Assembly: GCF_025770785.1 (NCBI RefSeq)
Contig: NZ_JANZLA010000004.1
Coordinates: forward strand, 62,001-126,000
DNA from: Cellulomonas sp. SG140
Lineage (GTDB): Bacteria > Actinomycetota > Actinomycetes > Actinomycetales > Cellulomonadaceae
Direction of reading: 5' to 3'
DNA length: 64,000 bases
The notes under the pieces are model-generated. The model ran no database searches, had not been told where the DNA came from, and saw nothing but the letters and a program-made list of their open reading frames with translations. The position numbers were made by a program, and so were the translations under genes. Positions 16,686 through 25,287 of this stretch are shown here, one piece after another; the first letter of the stretch is position 1, and each line of letters begins with the position of its first letter.

Positions 16686-16714
16686 CGATAGGCAAGCGGA
16701 TACTTGCATGTCTA
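16686..16714 (-). promoter_or_regulatory. ArsR promoter with operator inside the spacer
   Basis: Read on the minus strand: TAGACA (16714-16709) as -35, a 17-base spacer, and CTATCG (16691-16686) as -10. The spacer holds the inverted repeat GCAAG-tatccg-CTTGC (16707-16692), so a dimeric repressor would block the polymerase directly. The -10 ends seven bases before the GTG start, indicating a leaderless transcript. Confidence 0.65.
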
Positions 16715-16737
16715 GCAGGACCAAGAGACGTGCCTGG

Positions 16738-17457
16738 TCAGGCGAGGAGTGCGCCACCGTCGAGGGTCAGGACGGTGCCGGTGACGAAGTCGTTCTCCAT
16801 CAGGTAGACGTGCGCCGCCGCGATCTGCTCCGCGGTGCCGACCGCCCCGACCAGGGTTCGCGACGCCAGCGCCTCGAACACGGCGGTCCGCTGCTGCTCG
16901 GGCACCGCGTCCCACATCGGGGTCCGGACGACGCCAGGCCGGACGGCGTTGACCCGGACGGGCGCCAGCTCGACGGCCAGTCCGCGGGTGAGCCCCTCGA
17001 TGGCGGCAGCGCCGGCGGCCATGACGCCCGAGCCGGGAGCCGGCCGCTCGGCGATCGTGCCGGACGTCAACGTGATGGATGCACCCGCCGCCAGGTGCGG
17101 CAGCGCGTGCTGGACCGCCGCGACGGCGCCCCAGAACCGCACGTCGAGGAGTGGGCGCAGCTCGTGGAGCGGTGTGCCGGCCAGCGGGCTGGGCCGGACG
17201 GCGTCGCCGGCGGTGATCACCAGGTGGTGCAGCTCGCCGACGTGGTCGAACAGGTGGGCGAGCGCGTCCTCGTCCCGAAGGTCGAGCACCTCCCCGGCGC
17301 AGCCGTCCGGCAGTGCAGCGAGCGCCACGTCGAGGTGGCCCGCCGCGGTCGACGTGATGGTGACGGCGGCTCCGGCCTGGGCTGCGGCACGGGCGGTCGC
17401 CAGTCCCATCCCGGAGCTGCCGCCGATGACGAGGACGCGGTGGTCGGTCAGGGACAT
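16738..17457 (-). CDS. SDR-family protein lacking the catalytic Tyr-Lys pair
   Basis: A 239-residue Rossmann protein with the cofactor loop VIGGSSGMGLA. At the place where classical SDRs have YxxxK the sequence is GVMAAGAAAIEGLTRGLAVE: Met replaces Tyr and Ala replaces Lys. The downstream RVNAVRPGVVRTPMWD and the C-terminal TGTVLTLDGGALL are well kept. So the fold and probably NAD(P) binding remain, but ordinary SDR chemistry should be lost or done differently. AAGGAG lies eight bases upstream of the ATG. It is divergent from a TetR gene (start 17557), which should control it. It may be a sensor or an enzyme with other catalytic residues. Confidence 0.8.
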   Translation of the reverse strand: MSLTDHRVLVIGGSSGMGLATARAAAQAGAAVTITSTAAGHLDVALAALPDGCAGEVLDLRDEDALAHLFDHVGELHHLVITAGDAVRPSPLAGTPLHELRPLLDVRFWGAVAAVQHALPHLAAGASITLTSGTIAERPAPGSGVMAAGAAAIEGLTRGLAVELAPVRVNAVRPGVVRTPMWDAVPEQQRTAVFEALASRTLVGAVGTAEQIAAAHVYLMENDFVTGTVLTLDGGALLA

Positions 17458-17490
17458 GGGGTGCTCCTTCGGGGTGCGGGGCGAGCCGAT

Positions 17491-17550
17491 GATGTCTCGC
17501 AGTGACATCGTAATCACAACGACGACTCTCAGGGACATCACTGGTAGGCT
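17491..17550. promoter_or_regulatory. Operator-promoter region between SDR and second TetR gene
   Basis: A 19-bp palindrome GATGTCtC-gca-GtGACATC is at 17491-17509, and a further half-site GGGACATCAC at 17532-17541. TAGGCT (17545-17550) lies six bases before the TetR GTG, a -10 box for a leaderless mRNA. The ACATC half-sites resemble the CATC arms of the operators near 4700, as expected for paralogous repressors. Confidence 0.6.
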
Positions 17551-17556
17551 GGACCC

Positions 17557-18117
17557 GTGCCGAGATGGGAACCCGATGCGCCGGCCCGCCTGCGTGCTGC
17601 CGCGCTGGAGCTGTTCGCCGAGCACGGGTACGAGAACGTGTCGGCGGAGCAGATCGCCGATCACGCCGGACTGACCCGCCGCACGTTCTTCCGGCACTTC
17701 GCCGACAAGCGCGACGTCGTCTTCGGCGGCTCGGAACGCCTGGCGCCGGTCGCTTCCCAGGCGATCGCGGAGGCCGAGCCGGGGGCCGGTCCTCGCGAGC
17801 TGCTGGTCGCCGCCCTCGTCGACGTCGCCACCCAGCTGGAGGATGCGATCCGCCCGTCGCCCGCTCGGCAGGCAGTCATCGCCTCGAGCCCCGAGCTGCG
17901 CGAGCGCGAGTCCAGCAAGCACGAGGCCGTGGCCGACGCGATGGCGGCAGCCCTCCGCCGCCGAGGAGTCGGGGAGACCGACGCCACGTTGCTGGCCCGC
18001 AGCGGTGCGGCGGTGTTTCGCACGGCGTTCGAGGCCTGGATCCACGACGCCGGCACCCGCTCGCTCGCCAGCCACGTCGAGGCGACCGCCGCCCGGCTGC
18101 GGGACCTCTGGGCCTGA
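17557..18117 (+). CDS. TetR/AcrR-family regulator (paralogue of the one at 4758)
   Basis: A 186-residue repressor with the N-terminal HTH AALELFAEHGYENVSAEQIA and LTRRTFFRHFADKRDVV. It is clearly related to the TetR protein at 4758: both open with M-x-RWEPD, share the HTH almost throughout and keep IASS-EL-x-R in the ligand domain. Both are divergent from an SDR-type gene. The GTG start fits a leaderless transcript (TAGGCT six bases upstream). Its 3' end faces the DrrB-like permease gene with only ten bases between. Confidence 0.88.
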   Translation: MPRWEPDAPARLRAAALELFAEHGYENVSAEQIADHAGLTRRTFFRHFADKRDVVFGGSERLAPVASQAIAEAEPGAGPRELLVAALVDVATQLEDAIRPSPARQAVIASSPELRERESSKHEAVADAMAAALRRRGVGETDATLLARSGAAVFRTAFEAWIHDAGTRSLASHVEATAARLRDLWA

Positions 18118-18127
18118 TCGGCCGGCG

Positions 18128-18879
18128 CTACGCCGTCTTGCGGTACAGCCGCATCGCCAGGACGTAGGCGACCACGGCCATGCCGGTGCACCAGGCGAGC
18201 GCCGTCCAGATCGCGCCGCCCACCGGCTGGCCGTCCATCAGGTGCCGCAGCGACTCGACGATGGACGTCACCGGCTGGTTCTGCGCGAACCAGCGGACCG
18301 GTCCCGGCATCGTGGCGGTCGGCACGAAGGCCGAGCTGATGAACGGCAGGAAGATCAGCGGGTAGGCGAACGCGCTCGCGCCGTCGATGGACTTGGCTGT
18401 GAGCCCGGGGATCACCGCGAGCCACGTCAGCGCCAGCGTGAACAGCGCCAGGATGCCGACCACGCCGAGCCACGCCGTGACCCCGGCGCTCGACCGGAAC
18501 CCCATCAGCAGGGCGACGCCGACGATCAGCGCCAACGAGATGAAGTTCGACACCACGGACGTCACCACGTGCGCCCACAATGCCGCCGAGCGGCCGATCG
18601 GCATCGAGTGGAACCGCGCGAAGATGCCCTTCTGGGTGTCGGTGAAGATGCGGAATGCGGTGTACGAGACGCCGCTGGCGACCGCGATCAGCAGGATTCC
18701 TGGCAGCAGGTAGTTCACGTAGTGCCCGCCGCCCGCGGAGATGGCGCCGCCGAGCACGTAGACGAACAGCAGCATCATGGCGATCGGCGTGATCGCCACC
18801 GTGATGATCGTGTCCGGGCTGCGCAGGATGTGCTTCATCGAACGACCGGTCAATGCCGTGGTGTGGGAAAGCGCGCTCA

Positions 18880-18880
<1 letters not shown>
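18128..18880 (-). CDS. ABC-2 type export permease (DrrB-like)
   Basis: A 250-residue membrane protein with six predicted helices (for example IITVAITPIAMMLLFVYVLG and a long LALTWLAVIPG segment), typical of the DrrB/ABC-2 family that exports drugs, lipids or antibiotics. The conserved FPLIFLPF-like motif appears as AYPLIFLPFISSAFVP. Its ATG overlaps the stop of the ATPase gene (TGATG), so the two form one exporter. Upstream in the same operon are DUF1048 and PadR genes. The cargo is unknown. Confidence 0.88.
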
Positions 18881-19637
<757 letters not shown>

Positions 19638-19641
<4 letters not shown>

Positions 19642-20000
19642 CGCTGACCGCCGTCGAGCTTGTGGTGGATGTCCCGGTTCAGGGTCTCGTGCCACTTGCC
19701 GGTGTAGGTGGTGGCGTGGCGCAGCAGCTCGTCGGCGAAGGCGGCGACGTCGTCGCCGGTCACCTCGAGAACGGTCTTCCCCTCGGCGGCGCCGGACTCG
19801 AACAGGTCCGTCAGGTCGTTGAGGATGGCGAGGATGTCCAGGCCGGAACCCGCGGCGTACTTCCACATGTAGTGCTTGATCTTCTCGTAGACGAATGCGT
19901 AGTCCGCCGGCAGCGCCTTGACCCGCGCCTGCATCGCCTTGTACTCGCGCTTCTGGCGCGAGACGTCGCGCCAGTACGCGACGGTGATCCACTCAAACAT
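19638..20000 (-). CDS. DUF1048 protein
   Basis: A 120-residue, mostly helical protein of the DUF1048 family, recognised by YEKIKHYMWKYA and the LDILAILNDLTDLFESGAAEGK stretch (split here for length). No enzyme motif or membrane segment. DUF1048 genes regularly sit between a PadR gene and an ABC exporter in Gram-positive bacteria, as here (overlaps of 8 and 4 bases), so an accessory or sensing role for the exporter is likely. Exact function is unknown. Confidence 0.8.
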
Positions 20001-20322
20001 TGCTGTGCCCCTTCAGCTGGTCGATCTTCGACGTGACGAAATCCCACCGTGCCCAGAAGTCCGCCAGCTCGGCACGACCGGAATCGTTGAGCGCGTAGAA
20101 CTTGCGCGGCGGTCCCACCTCGGACGGCTTCTTGGTGACGACGACCAGGCCGTTCTTCTCCAGCCGCAGCAGGATCGTGTAGACGGTCCCCTCGACCACG
20201 TCGTCGAAACCCAAACCATTGAGCTTTCGTGTGATCTCGTAGCCGTACGTCTCCTCGCGCCCGATCAGCTCGAGCACGCACCCTTCGAGCGCTCCCTTGA
20301 GCAGCTCCGTCAGGCCCTTCAT
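19993..20322 (-). CDS. PadR-family regulator
   Basis: A 109-residue winged-HTH protein, short form without a long coiled-coil tail. Typical signature: LIGREETYGYEITRKLN and TVYTILLRLEKNGLVV, then GPPRKFYALNDSGRAEL. It should repress the operon it heads (DUF1048, ATPase, permease), being released by the exported drug or lipid. GAGGGGGTGAGG lies directly before the ATG. The upstream region holds a long palindrome and a TTGACA box. Confidence 0.88.
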   Translation of the reverse strand: MKGLTELLKGALEGCVLELIGREETYGYEITRKLNGLGFDDVVEGTVYTILLRLEKNGLVVVTKKPSEVGPPRKFYALNDSGRAELADFWARWDFVTSKIDQLKGHSNV

Positions 20323-20336
20323 CGCCTCACCCCCTC

Positions 20337-20407
20337 TACTCGGTGTCGCTGGTATCCAGTAGCACTAGGTACCGGTACACAGTGACACCGAGTACCTCAG
20401 GTGTCAA
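20337..20407 (-). promoter_or_regulatory. PadR operon promoter with long inverted repeat
   Basis: An 11-bp perfect inverted repeat, TACTCGGTGTC (20337-20347) and GACACCGAGTA (20384-20394), flanks a central perfect palindrome GTACCGGTAC (20369-20378). On the minus strand TTGACA lies at 20407-20402, about 17 bases from CACTGT. The palindromes cover the region from just behind the -35 to the leader, the usual place for PadR autorepression. Confidence 0.65.
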
Positions 20408-20479
20408 CAGGCGGCCGCCCCGCCACTGGAGGATGCGGGGGCGCGTCGGAGGGGGGTGCCCAGGTGCGGGGGCGCGCCC

Positions 20480-21910
20480 TCAGCCCAGCGCGTCGAGCAG
20501 CAGGTTGAGCCCCTCCGTCATGGTGGGGTGGGTCAGCACTGCGTCCCGCAGCTGCTGGTACGGCAGGTGCGCCAGCATCGCCACCTGCACCGCGGCGATG
20601 ACCTCGCCGGCGTTCCCGCCCAGCAGGGAGACGCCGAGGATCTGGTCGGTGTGCGCGTCGACCACGGCCTTCCAGGTGCCGACCGTCTCGTGCAGGGTCT
20701 TGGCGCGCGGGATCGCGGCGACGGGGATCCGCGCCACCCGTACCTCGTACCCCTGGGCGCGAGCCTCGGTTTCGGTGAGGCCGACGCGGCCCAGCTCGGG
20801 GGTGATGAACACCGAGTACGGGATCAGCCGGCCGGCGGTGGTGGCCTCGCCGCCGGTGAGCAGGGTGCGCAGGATGCGGAAGTCGTTCCAGGAGGCATGC
20901 GTGAACTGCGGCGTGCCGGCCACGTCGCCGGCCGCCCAGACGTGGTCCCCGCTGGTCCGCAGGTGGTCGTCCACCTCGACGAACCCCCGCTCGGTCAGCC
21001 GCACGCCGGCGGCGTCCAGGCCGAGGTCCGCGGTGACGGGTGCGCGTCCGGTGGCGACGAGCAGCTGCGCGCCGCGGACCTGCGAACCGTCGGACAGGGT
21101 GACGACCACCTCGTCGTGACCCTGACCCGCGTGCCACGCCTCGTCGTGCCACAGGCCCGCGTCGACCGACTCGCGGCGCACCGCGACGGCCCTCGCGCCC
21201 AGCCGCACGTCCACGCCCTGCGCTCGCAGCACCGCCGCGACCTCGTCGGACACGTCCGGGTCCTCGCGCGGCAGCAGCCGGTCCGGACCCTGCAGCAGCG
21301 TCACCTTGCTGCCGAAGACGGCGAACATCGAGGCGAACTCGCACCCGATGTACCCGCCGCCCAGGACGACCAGCCGGTGGGGGATCGAGGTGAGCTGGAG
21401 GATCGTCTCCGACGTCCACGGGCCGGCCCCCGCGAGCCCCGGGACGTCCGGCAGCGCCGGCGTGGTGCCGGTGTTGACCACCACGTCGCGGCCGCGCACC
21501 CGCCGCACGTCACCCTGTCGGGTGCGGATCTCCACCGTGCGCTCGCCGACGAACCGCGCCGTGCCGAGCACGAAGTCCATCCCGGAGTCGTGGAACAGGT
21601 GCACGTGGGCGTCCACCATGCCGCCCACCACGGCCTCCTTGTGCGCCCGCAGCAGGGGCAGGTCCACGCGCGGGGTGCCATCGACCACGATGCCCATCGC
21701 CGCCGCGTGCCGCGCCGACAGCAGCGTGCGGGCCGAGCCGACCAGCGACTTGGTGGGGATGCAGGCGACGTTGATGCAGGTGCCGCCGATCTTGTCCCGC
21801 TCGACCATCACCACGGACCAACCGGCCTTGGCCCGGTCCATCGCCAACGACTTGCCGGCCTTGCCGCCACCGACCACCAGCAGGTCGACGTCCTCGATCG
21901 ACGCGTCCAT
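20480..21910 (-). CDS. Flavin disulfide reductase (mercuric reductase/Lpd-like)
   Basis: A 476-residue FAD protein of the pyridine nucleotide-disulfide oxidoreductase class I. The FAD motif is VVGGGKAGKSLA, the redox disulfide GGTCINVACIPTK, the NAD(P) motif VVLGGGYIGCEFA, the second FAD motif WAAGDVAG, and the C-terminal catalytic pair HPTMTE of the partner subunit. So it should pass electrons from NAD(P)H to a disulfide or other acceptor. There is no mercury-binding N-terminal domain and no mer gene nearby, so mercuric reductase is unlikely; a mycothione-like or general reductase is possible. ATG 21910 is preferred because GGAGGG lies six bases upstream. Confidence 0.85.
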   Translation of the reverse strand: MDASIEDVDLLVVGGGKAGKSLAMDRAKAGWSVVMVERDKIGGTCINVACIPTKSLVGSARTLLSARHAAAMGIVVDGTPRVDLPLLRAHKEAVVGGMVDAHVHLFHDSGMDFVLGTARFVGERTVEIRTRQGDVRRVRGRDVVVNTGTTPALPDVPGLAGAGPWTSETILQLTSIPHRLVVLGGGYIGCEFASMFAVFGSKVTLLQGPDRLLPREDPDVSDEVAAVLRAQGVDVRLGARAVAVRRESVDAGLWHDEAWHAGQGHDEVVVTLSDGSQVRGAQLLVATGRAPVTADLGLDAAGVRLTERGFVEVDDHLRTSGDHVWAAGDVAGTPQFTHASWNDFRILRTLLTGGEATTAGRLIPYSVFITPELGRVGLTETEARAQGYEVRVARIPVAAIPRAKTLHETVGTWKAVVDAHTDQILGVSLLGGNAGEVIAAVQVAMLAHLPYQQLRDAVLTHPTMTEGLNLLLDALG

Positions 21911-21963
21911 GACCATCCCTCCGCCGACGTCCACCACCCGCGACCGGGCGTGCGGTGACAGGT

Positions 21964-22596
21964 CTACAGGGCTTCGAGGAAGGTGGCGACGTCGGCCAGC
22001 TCGGCGGCGCTGACCGAGTGCGGCAGGCCGGCGTACACGCGCACGGTGGCCTTGGTGTGCGCCGGCAGCCAGGCCTGCGTGCGGGCGACGGCGTCGGCTG
22101 CGATAACTCCGTCTGCGTCACCGCGGCCGTAGAACACCGGCACCTCCCCGAGCTCGTCGTCGTGCGGCTGCTCGTAGGCCAGGACGAATCCGGAGAGCAC
22201 CACGCCGGCGGCGAACCGCTCGGGACGGGCCCGCAGCAGCTGCGTCACCATCAGGCCGCCCTGCGAGAAGCCGAGCGGCACCACCGGGCGGTCCGCCGGC
22301 ACCGTCTGGTCCAGCCACTCGAGGATCGCGGCCGTGGCGGCGTGCACAGGTTCGGGATCGGGGCTGCCGGGGGTGGTGATCGGGAACCAGGCGCGGCCCG
22401 GTGCGCCGGGGTACGGCGACGCGGCGAACGGCCCGGGCAGGGACGCCCAGCCGAGGGCGGCAGGCAGGTGGGCGGTGAGCCCGGGGAGGTCGCGCTCGTC
22501 GGAGCCGAAGCCGTGCAGCAGGAGCAGCAGCGGGGCGGGTGCCGGTGCGCCGCCCGTCAGGACGGCGGAGCGCTCGAGCTGCACGGGGAACGGCAT
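21964..22596 (-). CDS. Phospholipase/carboxylesterase-type alpha/beta hydrolase
   Basis: A 210-residue serine hydrolase of the predicted-esterase (YpfH/carboxylesterase) group. The oxyanion strand LLLLLHGFGSDERDL, nucleophile elbow GFSQGGLM, acid in VPVFYGRGDADGVI (D) and the late His in AGLPHSVSAAEL complete the triad. It should hydrolyse short-chain esters in the cytoplasm. GGAG nine bases upstream supports the ATG at 22596; a TTG fifteen bases further out belongs to that site. TTGTC-gg-GACAA, a small palindrome, lies about 20 bases upstream of the gene. Confidence 0.85.
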   Translation of the reverse strand: MPFPVQLERSAVLTGGAPAPAPLLLLLHGFGSDERDLPGLTAHLPAALGWASLPGPFAASPYPGAPGRAWFPITTPGSPDPEPVHAATAAILEWLDQTVPADRPVVPLGFSQGGLMVTQLLRARPERFAAGVVLSGFVLAYEQPHDDELGEVPVFYGRGDADGVIAADAVARTQAWLPAHTKATVRVYAGLPHSVSAAELADVATFLEAL

Positions 22597-22725
22597 GGCG
22601 GTCGGCTCCAAGATTGTCGGGACAACTATCGGAAGCGTACGCCGTGCGCAGGGATGGTCGGCGGGGCCTGCGGGATGGTCGGCCGGGAGCGGTGCGTGGG
22701 GTGGTGAGCGTCGGACGCGTCCGGC

Positions 22726-24249
22726 TCAGGCCGCGCCGAGGATCCAGTCGAGGGCCTGCCGGGCGGTCCACGTGCCGGGGTGGTCGGCGGCCAGACGGGC
22801 CGCGCCGTCGAGGTCGGACCCGAGGGTGACCAGCGCCGGCTCCCGGTAGCCGTCGGCCCGGGTCTGGCCCAGGCCGATGTCCGCGGTCAGCGAGTTGCAC
22901 AGGCAGGTGCGCCCGACGGTGTCCTCCGCGACACCGCCCTTGCGGACGTACACGTGCACCGGCTCGGCCTTGCAGCGGTAGCCCACGGCGCCGTTGTCCC
23001 GCAGGAACGGCGTGCGCAGGTAGCCGAGGTCGCACAGGCGCTCGCGGGCGGCGACCACCGGCGGGTCCGAGAGGGTGCCGGGCAGCCGCGCCACCTTGAA
23101 CGGGAAGCCGGTGGGCGAGGCGAGCGGGTCGGTGCGGACGGTGAGGGTGCCGGCGCGCAGGCGGGTCAGCAGGTCGTCGCGCAGGGCCGTGGTCAGCCCG
23201 GTCTCCTCGCACAGGGCGAAGACGGTGCCGACCTGCACCCCGGCGGCACCGGCGGCCAGCGCGGCGGCCAGGGCCTCCGGCGTCCCCTGCGAGCCGGCGA
23301 GCCAGAACGGCAGCCCGACGGCGGCGACCTTCGCCACGTCCGCCTCGTCCCGCGGGCCGAAGACCGGCTGGCCGTCGTCGTCGAGCACCAGCTGACCGCG
23401 CGGCGGCGCGTTGTGGCCGCCGGCGAGCGGCCCCTCGACCACGAACCCGTCGGGCCGGATGTGCGGGTCCTTGGCCAGGTACGACGCGAGGGCGTGCGCC
23501 GAGACGATGGCGAGGAACGCCGGACGACGAACGGGCGGCAGCTGCCCACCGAGCAGCGCCTGCGGGTCCAGGTGCACGGCGTGGCTCCCGCCGGCGGCCC
23601 CCGACACCTCCACCGGGAGGTCGACGGGCCGGTGCGCGGCCAGCTCGTCGAGCAGGTGCGGGATGTCCCGCGGGATGCCGGCGCCCATCAGCACGTGGTC
23701 GACGCCGGCGAGCATCGCGCCGTACACCGCCGTCGGCGTGGCCATCTGGATCTTCTCCAGCAGGTTGATGCCGACCAGCCCGTCGTGACCCTCCTTGGCC
23801 AACCACACCTCGACGAAGCTGCCGAGGATGCCCAGCTCCTGCGCGGGCCGACTCTGCCGCACGGCGAGCCGCGGCACCGGCGAGTACGGGGTGCCCGGGC
23901 GACGACCGCCGGCCAGGAAGTAGCGGGCCAGCACACGGTCGGCCACCGCGCGGACGGGGAAGGCGGCCAGCGCCCGGCGTGCCGAGCCGTCCGGGTCGCC
24001 GTCCTGCAGCCGGCGGGCCAGCACCAGGTCCAGGGCCGTGCCCGAGACGACGCCGAGCTGACCGGCGCGGGCGACGGACGACGCGACCTGCCACGAGGAC
24101 ACCGCGACGCCCATCCCGCCCTGGATCACCGTCGGCAGGGGACGTGGCAGGGAACGCGGCACGGGATCCGGCACGGCGTGGGGCACGGGGTTGGGAGGGG
24201 CACCGCGCAGCGTCGGGGCGGAGGCGGGCACATCGGCTTGGGCGGTCAC
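22726..24249 (-). CDS. Nitronate monooxygenase (2-nitropropane dioxygenase-like)
   Basis: A 507-residue FMN-binding barrel protein. Recognisable parts are TVIQGGMGVAVSSW near the N-terminus, AGGSHAVH, FVVEGPLAGGHN and the phosphate-binding QGTPEALAAALAAGAAGVQVGT region (cut for length). It is longer than usual class I enzymes (about 350) because of an extra C-terminal part with a Cys pair in GRTCLCNSLTADIG; this architecture is also seen in PfaD-like enoyl reductases, so that role is an alternative, and the neighbouring fabI gene makes a lipid link plausible. Start is GTG 24249 with GAGAGGG upstream. A 27-bp palindrome sits 20 bases upstream of the start. Confidence 0.78.
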   Translation of the reverse strand: MTAQADVPASAPTLRGAPPNPVPHAVPDPVPRSLPRPLPTVIQGGMGVAVSSWQVASSVARAGQLGVVSGTALDLVLARRLQDGDPDGSARRALAAFPVRAVADRVLARYFLAGGRRPGTPYSPVPRLAVRQSRPAQELGILGSFVEVWLAKEGHDGLVGINLLEKIQMATPTAVYGAMLAGVDHVLMGAGIPRDIPHLLDELAAHRPVDLPVEVSGAAGGSHAVHLDPQALLGGQLPPVRRPAFLAIVSAHALASYLAKDPHIRPDGFVVEGPLAGGHNAPPRGQLVLDDDGQPVFGPRDEADVAKVAAVGLPFWLAGSQGTPEALAAALAAGAAGVQVGTVFALCEETGLTTALRDDLLTRLRAGTLTVRTDPLASPTGFPFKVARLPGTLSDPPVVAARERLCDLGYLRTPFLRDNGAVGYRCKAEPVHVYVRKGGVAEDTVGRTCLCNSLTADIGLGQTRADGYREPALVTLGSDLDGAARLAADHPGTWTARQALDWILGAA

Positions 24250-24268
24250 GAGGACCCTCTCCGCAGGT

Positions 24269-24295
24269 TACGGTGGCGTAAGTTACGTCACCGTA
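24269..24295. promoter_or_regulatory. 27-bp near-perfect palindrome upstream of nitronate monooxygenase
   Basis: The 27-mer reads TACGGTG g CGTAA g TTACG t CACCGTA; it equals its reverse complement except at the centre and one symmetric pair. It lies 20-46 bases before the GTG start, over the likely promoter. Size and symmetry fit a TetR- or MarR-type dimer pair. No regulator gene of either type is adjacent. Confidence 0.75.
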
Positions 24296-24441
24296 GGTTG
24301 AGGGTCGGGACGATGGCGCGTGACCTACGTCCTGAGACCGCCGGTCTCACGTTCCGAACGGTGTCGGCCTCGTCACTCTCGCGACGGGGTGACCCGCGGG
24401 CGGCTCATGCTCGCGAGGCCGTCACGCCCGCGACGGGCCGG

Positions 24442-25209
24442 TCACTGGCCCATCGCGTGCACGCCACCGTCGACGTGCACGATCTCGCCGGTGGTGGCCG
24501 GGAACCAGTCGGACAGCAGCGCGGCGACCGCCTGGGCCGTCGGCACCGGGTCGGTCATGTCCCAGCCCAGAGGGGCGCGGTCGGACCAGCGACCCTCGAT
24601 CGTCTCGAAGCCCTGGATCGACTTGGCGGCCGTCGTCCGCACCGGTCCGGCGGAGACCAGGTTGCAGCGGATGCCGCGGGGGCCCAGGTCGCGGGCCAGG
24701 TAGCGGGAGGTGGACTCGAAGGCGGCCTTGGCCACCCCCATCCAGTCGTAGACCGGCCACGCGAACTGCGCGTCGAACGTCAGCCCGACGATCGACCCGC
24801 CGGTGCCGAGCAGCGGCAGGCTCGCCACCGCGAGCGCCTTGAGCGAGTACGCCGAGACGTGCAGGGCCGTGGCCACGTCGTCCCACTGGCCGGTGAGGAA
24901 GTTGCCGCCCAGCACCGACTGCGGGGCGAACCCGATCGAGTGCACCACGCCGTCCAGGTGGTCGGTGTGCTCGCGCAGCCGGACCTCGAGCGCCGCCAGG
25001 TCCTCGTCGGACGTCACGTCGAACTGCACCACCGGTGCCGCGACGGGCAGTCGCCGGGCCATCACCTCGGTGAGCTTGTACTGCCGGCCGAACGAGGTGA
25101 GCACCACGTCGGCACCCTGCTCCTGTGCCAGGCGTGCCACGTGGAACGCGATCGAGCCCTGCGTCAGCACGCCGGTGACCAGGATCTTCTTGCCGTCCAG
25201 CAGACCCAT
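24442..25209 (-). CDS. fabI: Enoyl-[acyl-carrier-protein] reductase
   Basis: A 255-residue FabI/InhA-type SDR that performs the last reduction of each fatty-acid elongation cycle using NADH. The opening MGLLDGKKILVTGVLTQGSIA is InhA-like; the active-site pair is Tyr-x6-Lys in YDWMGVAK, and SAGPVRTTAAKSI is the substrate loop. The usual actinobacterial partner fabG is not upstream; the neighbours are an XRE regulator and, 192 bases downstream on the same strand, the nitronate monooxygenase. Only a weak ribosome site is visible. Confidence 0.92.
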   Translation of the reverse strand: MGLLDGKKILVTGVLTQGSIAFHVARLAQEQGADVVLTSFGRQYKLTEVMARRLPVAAPVVQFDVTSDEDLAALEVRLREHTDHLDGVVHSIGFAPQSVLGGNFLTGQWDDVATALHVSAYSLKALAVASLPLLGTGGSIVGLTFDAQFAWPVYDWMGVAKAAFESTSRYLARDLGPRGIRCNLVSAGPVRTTAAKSIQGFETIEGRWSDRAPLGWDMTDPVPTAQAVAALLSDWFPATTGEIVHVDGGVHAMGQ

Positions 25210-25287
25210 CAGGTGACATCCGTTCGGTTCGAGTCGGGCTTCCCGGGGGTCATCCTGACAGGAGCGCGGTACCGGCCCCAGTCGCGT

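Noticed and set aside
20480..21910. Mercuric reductase
   Set aside because: The core fold fits, but there is no N-terminal metal domain, no C-terminal vicinal Cys pair and no merR or merT nearby.
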